Assembly (NCBI GenBank): GCA_938003545.1 | Contig: CALKXY010000043.1 | Location: forward strand, 1-36,922 | Reading direction: 5' to 3' | Source of the DNA: an uncultured Caulobacterales bacterium | GTDB taxonomy: Bacteria > Pseudomonadota > Alphaproteobacteria > Caulobacterales > Maricaulaceae | Length of the DNA stretch: 36,922 bases | Shown here: in pieces, positions 9,219 to 16,402 of the stretch | Position numbering within the stretch: position 1 is the first letter of the stretch | How the letters are laid out: each line of letters begins with the position of its first letter | Made by a program: the position numbers and the translations under genes | The notes under the pieces: generated by a model | The model's database searches: none | Seen by the model: only the letters and a program-made list of their open reading frames with translations | Told to the model about the DNA's origin: nothing

Positions 9219-9523
9219 CTCGCACTAAGTGAAACGTAAATGAATCATCAAATAAGTATAAGTTAGGTCGTCTAATTTGTTACTCTAGGCCAATTGCGCC
9301 GAATAGTTTCACTGCCCTTCGGCTCATATACTTAGGATATTTGCTACACTCTTAAAGACATGGACTAAAGGCCCTCGGGATAAAGCTGAGGGTCACGAAT
9401 ATGGCAGAGTAAGTTTAAACTTAATCCTTGTTTTGCCGAAATTATAATCATTTCACTTCAAGCCTTTACTATAAAACTCAAGAGAATGATCCTCGGTGCC
9501 GAAACCTATGTCATGATATACAG
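9219..9523. other. AT-richer non-coding stretch upstream of structured element copy 1
   Basis: I see no supported gene here. A short hairpin is possible around 9371–9394 (CCCTC with GAGGG). A TATAAT hexamer occurs at 9443–9448, but no well-spaced −35 box accompanies it. The promoter of the downstream structured element is expected in this stretch, and the element itself may begin somewhat before 9524. Confidence 0.4.
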
Positions 9524-9894
9524 GTTCTTTCGGACACGGGACAGGTAGAGCTCATCTGCTGGTGCCGGAAGACGGTGGGGTTGAGCATTTTCGGGTGAGA
9601 CCGAGAACTGTGCCGGACCTTTTGCGATGAGAGTTGACCGCTGGGCGTCAACCGGGGCCTTGGGATTTACACCCTGAGTGTCTGACCGGTACGCCCAACT
9701 GCAGGACCCCCAACCCCTTCGCTGTTATGTGTCCCCCAGACACATAACTAACGCTACGACATCAACAACCATCGCCGCGTGATTGATATTCGCGAAAAAC
9801 AAACTTTCTATTTCGGTATCCGTCGTGGATATCGATCACGCGGACAGTCCTATTTAAAGGCTCCGACGTTTAGCCGACCCCAAGATGGGCGGTT
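9524..9894 (+). ncRNA. Unrecognised structured non-coding element, copy 1
   Basis: This stretch without a credible gene matches, in inverted orientation, the window end (36605–36922). The first 25 nt (9524–9548) and last 22 nt (9873–9894) are identical between copies, with patchy similarity between. Visible structure includes a 10-bp perfect hairpin at 9724–9748 (absent from copy 2), a GGGCGT/ACGCCC-closed stem starting near 9636, a GGTATCC/GGATATC hairpin at 9815–9833 that covaries with copy 2, and a weak long-range pairing of 9538–9542 with 9847–9851. A terminator-like stem follows directly at 9887–9943. This fits a transcribed RNA of about 370–420 nt read on +. I compared it from memory with RNase P RNA, tmRNA, 6S, SRP and common riboswitches and found no match. 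Transcription is inferred. Confidence 0.45.
9724..9748 (+). other. Perfect 10-bp hairpin with CCCCA loop
   Basis: GTTATGTGTC (9724–9733) pairs perfectly with GACACATAAC (9739–9748) around a 5-nt loop. It sits in the middle of structured element copy 1 in a segment that copy 2 lacks, so it is a copy-specific insertion or extension. Confidence 0.6.
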
Positions 9895-9943
9895 GCAGCG
9901 TTCCTATGCGTCGCGTTCTTCTAGGCTCCAACCGCCCTTTTTT
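9887..9943 (+). terminator. Terminator-like stem ending structured element copy 1
   Basis: GGGCGGTT (9887–9894) pairs with AACCGCCC (9930–9937), and six T follow (9938–9943). The loop is long (35 nt) and may itself fold. The 3' arm and U-tract lie inside the last codons of the convergent ABA4-like gene, so the two transcripts would overlap tail to tail. Confidence 0.6.
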
Positions 9944-10359
9944 GTGGCGGCGCGCAGACACAAATATAACAATAAACCAAAGGGCCCAGCCATGAATGTC
10001 AAAACTATGCAAGGGATCAGCAGGAGATGATTGATGCCGCGTTTTTGTCCATCGCGTGCTTCCCATGCGCCGATAAACAAATCGAAGATCAGGTAATGCG
10101 CCCAGCCGACGAGGATGCCGATGTCAGCGGAGAATAATGTACGGACTTCAACAATAGAGCGAAACCCGCCGCCTTCCGCGCCCATACCGCCAAAGACAGT
10201 GAGACCAAGTCCGGTCGTGTAAAAGACACCTAAGAGTATCGGATAGAGCATGGAATGGACGAGCGTCTTTGTGACGGACCATCGCGGCGCGAATATCAGC
10301 AAGACCCAAGCGGGCAGGACACTCAAATTGATCAAACTATATAAGGTTTCCATACTCAT
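9904..10359 (-). CDS. ABA4-like family membrane protein (DUF4281)
   Basis: This protein of about 151 residues has four hydrophobic segments and the ABA4/DUF4281 motifs: LPAWVLLIFAPRW near the N-terminus, GWAHYLIFDLFIGAWEARD in the middle, and CIVLTFMAGPFGLLLYLCLR near the C-terminus. The plant member is needed for neoxanthin synthesis; the bacterial function is unknown. I chose ATG 10359 over a TTG at 10377 because an AAGGA ribosome-binding site is placed correctly before it; ATG 10353 is also possible. The gene's 3' end overlaps the terminator of the convergent structured element. No carotenoid gene is seen nearby. Confidence 0.85.
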   Translation of the reverse strand: MSMETLYSLINLSVLPAWVLLIFAPRWSVTKTLVHSMLYPILLGVFYTTGLGLTVFGGMGAEGGGFRSIVEVRTLFSADIGILVGWAHYLIFDLFIGAWEARDGQKRGINHLLLIPCIVLTFMAGPFGLLLYLCLRAATKKGGWSLEERDA

Positions 10360-10558
10360 GATGTGGGTGTCCTTCAAATGGCGCTTTAAGGTTACAGTGA
10401 CATAATCTGCTGGTCATGTGGGAACTTATTCGCGCCATATTTGGTTGCTTGAATCGGTCAAGCCTCACCGAATCTGAGGGGTTTTACAGTATTCGTACAG
10501 GCTCTGGTAATGTTGCTTGTGTGATGTCTGAATTTCACGTGTCGAGAAAGGACATGCT

Positions 10559-10933
10559 ATGACGAAATTTATTAAATTGGCTTCTATGGGTCTCGCCAGC
10601 CTTGCCTTCGCCGCTTGCACGACAACGGGTAACGTTGAACGTAACGCAGCTGGAGGCGCGGCCGCAGGTGCCGCCGTGGGTGCAGGTATCGGCGCGATCT
10701 CGGGTGACGTCAAAACAGGCGAGGGCGCAATTGCCGGCGCTGTTGTTGGCGGTATTGTCGGCGCGCTGCGCGGAAATAAGAAGGATCAGCAAATCAATGG
10801 CGGCACGTTGCAGCGTCCAAACTTGGACAAATCAACACGTTATTATGATGATCAAAGCAATCGTTATTATTACTACGAAAAAGGCACGTCCCGCACGTTT
10901 TATGAAAATTTTGAATTGCGCTCGCAAGGTTAA
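10559..10933 (+). CDS. Glycine-zipper outer-membrane lipoprotein
   Basis: This is a small (124 aa) lipoprotein with an N-terminal signal and lipobox ending at C20 (FAAC). Residues about 32–70 form a Gly/Ala-rich glycine-zipper region with repeated GxxxG spacing (GGAAAGAAVGAGIGAISG and AIAGAVVGGIVGAL), typical of membrane-inserting envelope lipoproteins. The C-terminal tail is Tyr-rich (YYDDQSNRYYYYEKG). A good ribosome-binding site (AAAGGA) precedes ATG 10559. The role is probably envelope integrity or stress, inferred from the family only. A terminator follows 23 nt after the stop, so the gene is single. Confidence 0.85.
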   Translation: MTKFIKLASMGLASLAFAACTTTGNVERNAAGGAAAGAAVGAGIGAISGDVKTGEGAIAGAVVGGIVGALRGNKKDQQINGGTLQRPNLDKSTRYYDDQSNRYYYYEKGTSRTFYENFELRSQG

Positions 10934-10956
10934 ATTGCGCGCCTAATATCTCTATG

Positions 10957-10994
10957 AACGGCTCCCGCGACAAGGTGTTTGCGGGGGCCGTTTT
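10957..10994 (+). terminator. Rho-independent terminator
   Basis: A 12-bp stem (10957–10968 with 10981–10992, one G·U pair) is followed by a short T-rich tail (TTTTGCGTTT). It lies just after the lipoprotein gene and about 33 nt before the LRAT-like gene. Confidence 0.8.
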
Positions 10995-11026
10995 GCGTTT
11001 GCGTGGAAACACCCTATATCTACTCT

Positions 11027-11392
11027 ATGAGCCGATATGATTATGAACGCGTTCCAGTCCTTCACGCCGCAGGGACAATTTTAGAAACTGATGCTTATGG
11101 CGTCATTCGGCATGTCGGACTTGCCACAGGATATGGCACAGTGATTCACGCATCGCGGCGTTATGGGCAAGTGTTGGAAACGTCTGAAAAGCTATTTGCG
11201 CGGGGTAAACCCATTCGCATTATTCCGCATAGTTCATCGCTCTCGGGCACTGAGCTGGTCGTACGGGCGCGCGGAAAGATTGGGCAGCGTTACGGCGTCT
11301 TGACCCGAAATTGCGAGCATTTTGTGCAATGGGTGATTTCTGGACGTCCGCGAAGTGGGCAACTCGGCCCTTTGGATTTGGGCCGATTATAG
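11027..11392 (+). CDS. LRAT (lecithin retinol acyltransferase)-like domain protein
   Basis: This 121-residue protein shows the NlpC/P60-superfamily LRAT signature: H29 in GVIRHVGLATG, a second histidine at H41, and the catalytic-type N95-C96-E97-H98-F-V motif. In known relatives the cysteine forms an acyl- or peptidyl-thioester. Bacterial members include phospholipid acyltransferases and effectors, and the substrate here is unknown. I chose ATG 11027; earlier in-frame sequence (from 10979) runs through the upstream terminator and is unlikely to be translated. No signal peptide is seen, so it is probably cytoplasmic. It ends 7 nt from the convergent CorC gene. Confidence 0.82.
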   Translation: MSRYDYERVPVLHAAGTILETDAYGVIRHVGLATGYGTVIHASRRYGQVLETSEKLFARGKPIRIIPHSSSLSGTELVVRARGKIGQRYGVLTRNCEHFVQWVISGRPRSGQLGPLDLGRL

Positions 11393-11399
11393 CGGCGGG

Positions 11400-12707
11400 C
11401 TAGTCCCGCTCGCTCCGCATATCAGGCTCAAAGGTTTTCTCGACCCGCAGGCTTTTAATTTGGTTGCGTTGCTTGGACAAAATTTCAAAGCGATAACCGT
11501 GATAGGCAAAGGCTTGCCCTGTATTTGGAATCGTCTGACTCTCGTGGATCACAAGACCTGCAATCGTGACGGGACCTTCGTCATCAGGTAATTTCCAATC
11601 CATCGCACGATTCAGATCGCGAATGGCAACATCACCGCGCACGACGGCGCCGCCTTCTTTGAGACGCGTTACGCCGGCTAACTCTTCGTCATATTCATCT
11701 TGAATATCACCGACGATTTCTTCCAGAATGTCTTCCAATGAAATCACGCCCATGAGGGACCCATACTCATCGACCACCAAGGCAAAATGCTCGCGCTTCT
11801 GTTGGAAGGCACGCAGCTGCTTCACCGCGCTTGTTGTCTCTGGGACGAACCAAGGCGCGCGGGCGACCTTTTTGATGTCCAATGTTTCAACCGAACCATT
11901 CGTCTTGGTGACGGCTTTCAGCAGGTCTTTCGTGTGCAAGACGCCGATCACATTATCTTTGTCCTCACGATAAACAGGTATGCGGGAATGACCGCAGGCG
12001 ATGGCCTCTTTCAGGATTTGCTCTGGCGGCGCATCAGCGTCGATCATTGCGATATTCCTGCGATGGGTCATGACTTCCTCAATCGATAATTCGCCGATTT
12101 CCAAGACGCCGTAAATTTGATCACGCGCGCGTTTCGCCACGCCGCCTTCTTGCAGATGCAAATCGACCGCGCCTTTAATTTCATCCGCTGCTGTCCATGC
12201 GCTAGCATTCGTATCTACGCCAAAAGTTCGGAGGACAAAATTGACGATGAGTTGAACAATCAGAACGATCGGGCTTAGGAGTTTTACGATTAAATTCACG
12301 GGCCGCGCGACGATCAAGGCCAATTTATCAGGCTGTGAAATCGCGTAAGTCTTAGGTAGGACTTCAGCGAAAATCAGGATCAAAGCCGTCATCACAGCCG
12401 TCGCAGCCGCGAGAGCCGTCGCGCTCGCGCCAAAGACATTTGTGAACAGCGTTGTCGTCAAAACGGACGCCAAAATATTCACGAGGTTATTACCCAGCAA
12501 AATTCCGCCGAGCAGACGTTCGCGCATATTCATGAGGCGTTGAACGATAATGGCGCGCTTGTCGCCATCCTTCTCCGCGGCATGCATGCGTACACGCGAC
12601 GCAGCTGTTAGGGCTGTTTCGCTGGAGGAGAAAAATCCTGAGAATATGAGGAGCAATAAAATTACGCCTGCGAATATCAAATTTTCGGTTTCTAAAAACG
12701 CGCCCAT
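11400..12707 (-). CDS. HlyC/CorC (CNNM-type) transporter, DUF21–CBS–CorC_HlyC protein
   Basis: This 435-residue inner-membrane protein is of the CNNM/CorC family, implicated in Mg2+ (and Co2+) transport. Domain order is a DUF21 membrane domain with four hydrophobic segments (about 1–190), a paired CBS domain (about 205–325), and a CorC_HlyC domain (about 340–425). The conserved LGNNLVNILAS and FAEVLPKTYA stretches of the membrane domain are visible. Its start codon shares one base with the aroB stop (TAATG), so it is the third gene of an aroK–aroB–corC unit, a common alphaproteobacterial order. Substrate is inferred from the family. Confidence 0.92.
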   Translation of the reverse strand: MGAFLETENLIFAGVILLLLIFSGFFSSSETALTAASRVRMHAAEKDGDKRAIIVQRLMNMRERLLGGILLGNNLVNILASVLTTTLFTNVFGASATALAAATAVMTALILIFAEVLPKTYAISQPDKLALIVARPVNLIVKLLSPIVLIVQLIVNFVLRTFGVDTNASAWTAADEIKGAVDLHLQEGGVAKRARDQIYGVLEIGELSIEEVMTHRRNIAMIDADAPPEQILKEAIACGHSRIPVYREDKDNVIGVLHTKDLLKAVTKTNGSVETLDIKKVARAPWFVPETTSAVKQLRAFQQKREHFALVVDEYGSLMGVISLEDILEEIVGDIQDEYDEELAGVTRLKEGGAVVRGDVAIRDLNRAMDWKLPDDEGPVTIAGLVIHESQTIPNTGQAFAYHGYRFEILSKQRNQIKSLRVEKTFEPDMRSERD

Positions 12708-13825
12708 TAGGCTTCATCCCTCAATTGGGTTAAAAAGCGAAGAACAGACTCACGGTCGGCCCGCTTTTCGATGAATGTCTCGCCAATACGGCGCGGTAGA
12801 ATGAGCGTGAGGTGACCGCCCTCATTTTTCTTATCCTGCCCCATGTGCCGCATAAGCGCGTCAGGGTCCGTCAGCAGGTGAGACATATCTGTAATGCGCG
12901 GCATGTTGGTTGCGGCCAAGTGAGCCGTCACGCGGTCTGCGTCTGCAGAAGGGCAAAGGCCTTGTTCGACGGCAAAGCGAAATGCCATTTCCATGCCGAC
13001 GCTCACGGCTTCGCCGTGTAGTAAGTCACCGTCATATCCAGCTTGTAATTCCAATGCGTGACCGAACGTATGACCAAGGTTCAGCAATGCGCGCAGGCCG
13101 CCTTCGCGCTCATCCTGTGCGACGATTTTGGCTTTTGTTTCGCAGGATATGCGGATGGCTTTGGTCAGGGCAGCTTCATCTAAGGCTAGAATATCAGCGC
13201 CTAATCCGCGTTCTAATTGATCAAAAAATGCGGCGTCGCCCAAAAGGCCATATTTCAGAATTTCGGCATATCCAGCTTTTAATTCGCGGGGCGGTAGCGT
13301 TTTGAGGAGCGTCGTATCCGCGATAACTTGCTTAGGCTGATAAAAAGCCCCGATCAGGTTCTTGCCATATTGAGTATTGATCGCGGTCTTGCCGCCAACA
13401 GAACTATCCACTTGTGCCAGCAGCGTCGTAGGTACCTGAATAAAAGACATGCCGCGTTTGTAGATTGAGGCCGCAAATCCAGACAAGTCCCCGATCACGC
13501 CGCCGCCAAAGGCGATGACTAAATCAGACCGATCAAATCCCGCACGGAATAAATTGTCTAAAATATCTTCCAAATTCGCCATGGATTTCTGAGATTCACC
13601 TGCAGGCCTTACGATCATATGTGTCTCGCAGTTCGATAGAGCCTTTGCGATAGCCGCACCGTGCAAGGCGTGAACGGTCGCGTCCGTGATGACGGCAATA
13701 CGGGCCGTCGGAGATAGGCTTCGCACGCGCTGGCCGAGGCTGGCTAACAAATTAGGGCCTATGACGATGTCATAACTGCGGTCAGCCAAGTCGAGCGTTA
13801 AAGTTTCTATGAGAGTATTTGACAT
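12707..13825 (-). CDS. aroB: 3-dehydroquinate synthase
   Basis: AroB converts DAHP to 3-dehydroquinate, step two of the shikimate pathway, using NAD+ and a divalent metal. The 372-residue protein contains the signature stretches GGGVIGDLSGFAAS, PTTLLAQVDSSVGGKTAIN, the metal-binding NLGHTFGHALE and HGEAVSVGM. Length is normal. It starts 3 nt after the aroK stop and overlaps the downstream CorC gene by one base, so it is tightly coupled on both sides. Confidence 0.96.
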   Translation of the reverse strand: MSNTLIETLTLDLADRSYDIVIGPNLLASLGQRVRSLSPTARIAVITDATVHALHGAAIAKALSNCETHMIVRPAGESQKSMANLEDILDNLFRAGFDRSDLVIAFGGGVIGDLSGFAASIYKRGMSFIQVPTTLLAQVDSSVGGKTAINTQYGKNLIGAFYQPKQVIADTTLLKTLPPRELKAGYAEILKYGLLGDAAFFDQLERGLGADILALDEAALTKAIRISCETKAKIVAQDEREGGLRALLNLGHTFGHALELQAGYDGDLLHGEAVSVGMEMAFRFAVEQGLCPSADADRVTAHLAATNMPRITDMSHLLTDPDALMRHMGQDKKNEGGHLTLILPRRIGETFIEKRADRESVLRFLTQLRDEA

Positions 13826-13828
13826 ATT

Positions 13829-14407
13829 TTAAACGACTGCATCTGGTTTTGAGTCTGATGTTTCAACATCTGACGATTTTGCATCATGTATTTTCAGGGC
13901 GCGTATAACCCGATTAACCGTGCGAAGATGTGGGCCACGCGCGATTTTTATTTTCACATGAGCTTGCGCATAAATGGGGTGACGTATTGCCATTAACTCA
14001 CGCATTTTCGCGTGCTTATCCACCCCGCGTAAAAGCGGGCGCTTGTCATTGCGCGACACACGCTCAACTAAGGTTTCCAGGTCGCCTTTCAACCAGACGA
14101 CAACGGCGTGTTTCATCAGTAGTTCTCGCGTAGGGGGGTGGATAAATGCCCCGCCACCCGTCGCAAGAATCAAGGGAGGGTCAACCTCCAACAACCGTTT
14201 GATCACCCGAAATTCGCCGTCGCGAAAGTCGGCTTCGCCATGATCACGAAAATAGCCCGCGACTGTGCGCCCCGAGGCTTGCTCGATGGCGTCGTCACTA
14301 TCGTCGAACTCGCGGCCCAACCGTTTGGACAGCCGTCGTCCGACAGTTGTCTTACCAACACCCATCAGACCAACGAGGGCAATGGGTTTTTCTATCTGCA
14401 GCGGCAT
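13829..14407 (-). CDS. aroK: Shikimate kinase
   Basis: AroK phosphorylates shikimate at O3 with ATP. The P-loop GLMGVGKTT (about residues 13–21 from ATG 14407), a DSDD shikimate-binding segment near 36 and ATGGGAF further on are all visible. The protein is 192 aa from ATG 14407. In-frame sequence continues upstream with another ATG at 14449 and open to 14536, but the extra residues do not look like the family. No strong ribosome-binding site favours any start, so the start is uncertain. The C-terminal ~20 residues are a polar tail. It heads the aroK–aroB–corC unit. Confidence 0.9.
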   Translation of the reverse strand: MPLQIEKPIALVGLMGVGKTTVGRRLSKRLGREFDDSDDAIEQASGRTVAGYFRDHGEADFRDGEFRVIKRLLEVDPPLILATGGGAFIHPPTRELLMKHAVVVWLKGDLETLVERVSRNDKRPLLRGVDKHAKMRELMAIRHPIYAQAHVKIKIARGPHLRTVNRVIRALKIHDAKSSDVETSDSKPDAVV

Positions 14408-14447
14408 GAGCGCGCTTTCATATTTGTGTGTGCAAATTGAAGCCAAC

Positions 14448-14473
14448 ATTACGGAGATGGAGTTACCGTAATG
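14448..14473. promoter_or_regulatory. Inverted repeat ATTACGG…CCGTAAT at the aroK 5' end
   Basis: Seven-nt arms around a 12-nt centre lie about 40 nt upstream of the preferred aroK start and overlap the alternative ATG at 14449. It could be an operator or a leader hairpin on the aroK message; function is not shown. Confidence 0.35.
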
Positions 14474-14596
14474 ATATTCAGCTTGTTGATTGCGTATCTT
14501 AGACCGCAATATGGTCACAATCGACCGACATCTCAACCGATAACAGGTGTGCGGTGTGCACGCCGTAGTTAACCGAGTGTAAATGCCGCCCCTGCA

Positions 14597-14614
14597 TAAG
14601 GTGTGGACACCTTA
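14597..14614. promoter_or_regulatory. Operator-like palindrome TAAGGTGT-GG-ACACCTTA
   Basis: Two perfect 8-nt arms flank a GG centre, between aroK (−) and the small membrane peptide gene (+), about 53 nt before the latter's ATG. The compact 18-nt dyad is the size of a dimeric repressor or activator site and could serve either divergent unit. The cognate regulator is not in this window as far as I can tell. Confidence 0.45.
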
Positions 14615-14666
14615 GTTTCTGGATCGGCGTTACCGCCAGCGGGAAATAGGCAAAGAGAGAATAGAC

Positions 14667-14801
14667 ATGAAAAAGATCGGATTTATAGGCGCTGTGATTT
14701 TGATGGTCCTCATTGGGCTTTTCATTTGGGCTCTCTCGGGGGCGTCTGATTCCAATGCACCGACAGATGTGCGCGTGATCGATGTGAGCCCAGAGCTATG
14801 A
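14667..14801 (+). CDS. 44-aa single-pass membrane peptide, coupled to downstream secreted protein
   Basis: This short gene encodes a 44-residue peptide with a positively charged start (MKKIG), one hydrophobic membrane helix (about residues 5–23), and a polar, acidic C-terminal tail (DSNAPTDVRVIDVSPEL). Its stop overlaps the next start as ATGA, and the reading frame fills the space between a purine-rich leader (AGAGAGAA) and that overlap. These features make it a credible gene despite its size. Function unknown; its coupling suggests it works with, or sets the translation level of, the downstream 534-aa protein. Confidence 0.65.
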   Translation: MKKIGFIGAVILMVLIGLFIWALSGASDSNAPTDVRVIDVSPEL

Positions 14802-16402
14802 AACCTGTCATTCTTAAATCGAGTACTCTGAAAAAAACATTACTTTCAGTTACCATGCTTTGTTTGCCATTTGCTGCGCAAGCTCAGGATTACGGTCTCT
14901 CTGGCCCTGGTCAGATTGAGACACAGACGTTGGATGAAGCGCAGGATTTTGACGCTGGCGTTCTCAAAGACGGCGCTTTAGATACCGCGCTTTGGCAGGG
15001 CACGAGTGCGGCGCGTGCGGCGAAGCTTTTATCGGCGGCGCCCCTGAAGAATACAGATCCGATTATTCGGGACATTGTGCGCACGGTTATCTTGTCCGGC
15101 GGCGTCCCACCACACGCCAAGAATGCGGCGGGTGCGCAGGCCTATGAAGCCGCGCGGTTGCAAGCTGTGCTGGCGATAGAATCTGGACGCTCTGGTGACA
15201 CAGCGACATTGGATGGCTTCCTTGCGCGAAATCCTGATCTTGCGCGGGCTCCTTTGGCCCAAGTTGATTTGGCTCTGTCAAAAAGAGATTGGCGACGGGC
15301 GTGTGAAATTTCAGATACGGGAACAACGGACCGTGCGAATCCGCAATGGGCACGATTGCGGTCGACATGCCATGCGCTGCGTGGAGAAATGAGCGCCGCA
15401 GATGTAACGCGTGATCTACTGCGGTCTTCAGGGTATGATAATCCTGCCTATCATGCGCAAATGGATGCATTACTCGCGGGACGCGGCCCTGCGCCGCAGC
15501 AAGATCAAGCCGATGCGCTTGTGACGTTCCTTGCGACGCGCGGGCAAAAGCAAGTTGCCGAAAATGATGATAAGGGTCCCGTTGCCGGTCGTGATGCTGA
15601 TTTGGCGGCCGTCTTTAAATCTTTTGCGGATGCAGACTTAGCGGCGCTAGAATCTGCGTTAGGTAATCTCAGTTTTGATACGGTTTTGCCCGATTTAGAT
15701 TTGGAAACCGCTTTATCTGATCCTGGCGCACGCGCGACGGCAAGACTTTTCGTCTTGGGGCGCAGCGGCGATGCGGCGGCTTTAGATGCGTTTCTCACGC
15801 GCGCAATTCGTGCAGGCGTAGACGAAGACGCAGCGTTGAATACACTGTCTCCGATTATCCAAGCGTTACCCGCGGTAGGACGCGTAAATACAAACCTCAC
15901 GCGTTATACGCGGGCTGCTGTGCTCTCGCGCGATATTGGCAGTCTGCAACAGCTGTATTCTGCTTTGCCGGAAGGTCCATTGCAGGCGCGGATCGCTTTG
16001 ATCGCTGACGCGATGGGCGGCGGATTTTCAGGGCAGGCGTTAGGGCGCGACATTGAAGGCCGTTTGGCCGTTCCATTATTACGCGCGCAAGCGGTTACAG
16101 ATGCTCAAATGGCGCTCGCGCTTGGGGCGACATTGTCCGATCCTGCAGCAGAAGTTTTGTCTACGGCACCGCTGCCTGCGTTGACGCTGCCGCAAAACCA
16201 GCTCCTGCTTTTGGATGCGGCTGTTCGAGCAAATTCTCGTGCGGAAACCAGCCTGTTAACGGCGACCTTATTGGCGCGACCAAACCTCAACACAACGGAT
16301 AAGGCACGCATTGTGTCTGCACTGACTCAAGCGGGGCTGCCGCAATTTGGCGGGCAGATCGCCGCAGACGTCTTTTTCGAAGGTTTGACAACAACGCCGT
16401 GA
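14798..16402 (+). CDS. Secreted alpha-helical repeat protein, function unknown
   Basis: The 534-residue protein has a signal peptide (about 1–29, AQA|Q). The mature part is Ala/Leu/Asp-rich and almost wholly helical, with recurring LDGFLARN- and LDAFLTRA-like segments that resemble degenerate TPR or helical solenoid repeats. I recognise no catalytic motif. It should be periplasmic. It overlaps the upstream 44-aa peptide gene by 4 nt (ATGA) and the downstream xerD by 4 nt (GTGA), so all three are translated as one coupled unit. Genes of this kind next to xerD occur in related bacteria, but I know of no assigned role. Confidence 0.75.
   Translation: MKPVILKSSTLKKTLLSVTMLCLPFAAQAQDYGLSGPGQIETQTLDEAQDFDAGVLKDGALDTALWQGTSAARAAKLLSAAPLKNTDPIIRDIVRTVILSGGVPPHAKNAAGAQAYEAARLQAVLAIESGRSGDTATLDGFLARNPDLARAPLAQVDLALSKRDWRRACEISDTGTTDRANPQWARLRSTCHALRGEMSAADVTRDLLRSSGYDNPAYHAQMDALLAGRGPAPQQDQADALVTFLATRGQKQVAENDDKGPVAGRDADLAAVFKSFADADLAALESALGNLSFDTVLPDLDLETALSDPGARATARLFVLGRSGDAAALDAFLTRAIRAGVDEDAALNTLSPIIQALPAVGRVNTNLTRYTRAAVLSRDIGSLQQLYSALPEGPLQARIALIADAMGGGFSGQALGRDIEGRLAVPLLRAQAVTDAQMALALGATLSDPAAEVLSTAPLPALTLPQNQLLLLDAAVRANSRAETSLLTATLLARPNLNTTDKARIVSALTQAGLPQFGGQIAADVFFEGLTTTP

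Noticed and set aside
9749-9783. Possible tmRNA tag-like frame ending Ala-Ala-stop in element copy 1
   Set aside because: The encoded peptide (NATTSTTIAA) does not resemble alphaproteobacterial tags (…AVAA/ALAA), the frame is absent in copy 2, and no tRNA-like half with a GGTTCGA T-loop is seen.
9524-9894. RNase P RNA, 6S RNA, SRP RNA, group I/II intron or common riboswitch
   Set aside because: The expected core sequences (for example GAGGAAAGUCC of RNase P, the SRP GGAAGG loop, intron domain V or the glycine/cobalamin boxes) are not present. Recall-based comparison only; a covariance-model search is needed.
9779-10030. 83-codon open frame on +
   Set aside because: It crosses the terminator and the antisense of the ABA4-like gene, has no ribosome-binding site, and its frame is not kept in copy 2.
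10979-11026. N-terminal extension of the LRAT-like protein
   Set aside because: The extra codons lie within the upstream terminator stem and tail, and the ATG at 11027 gives a normal family N-terminus.
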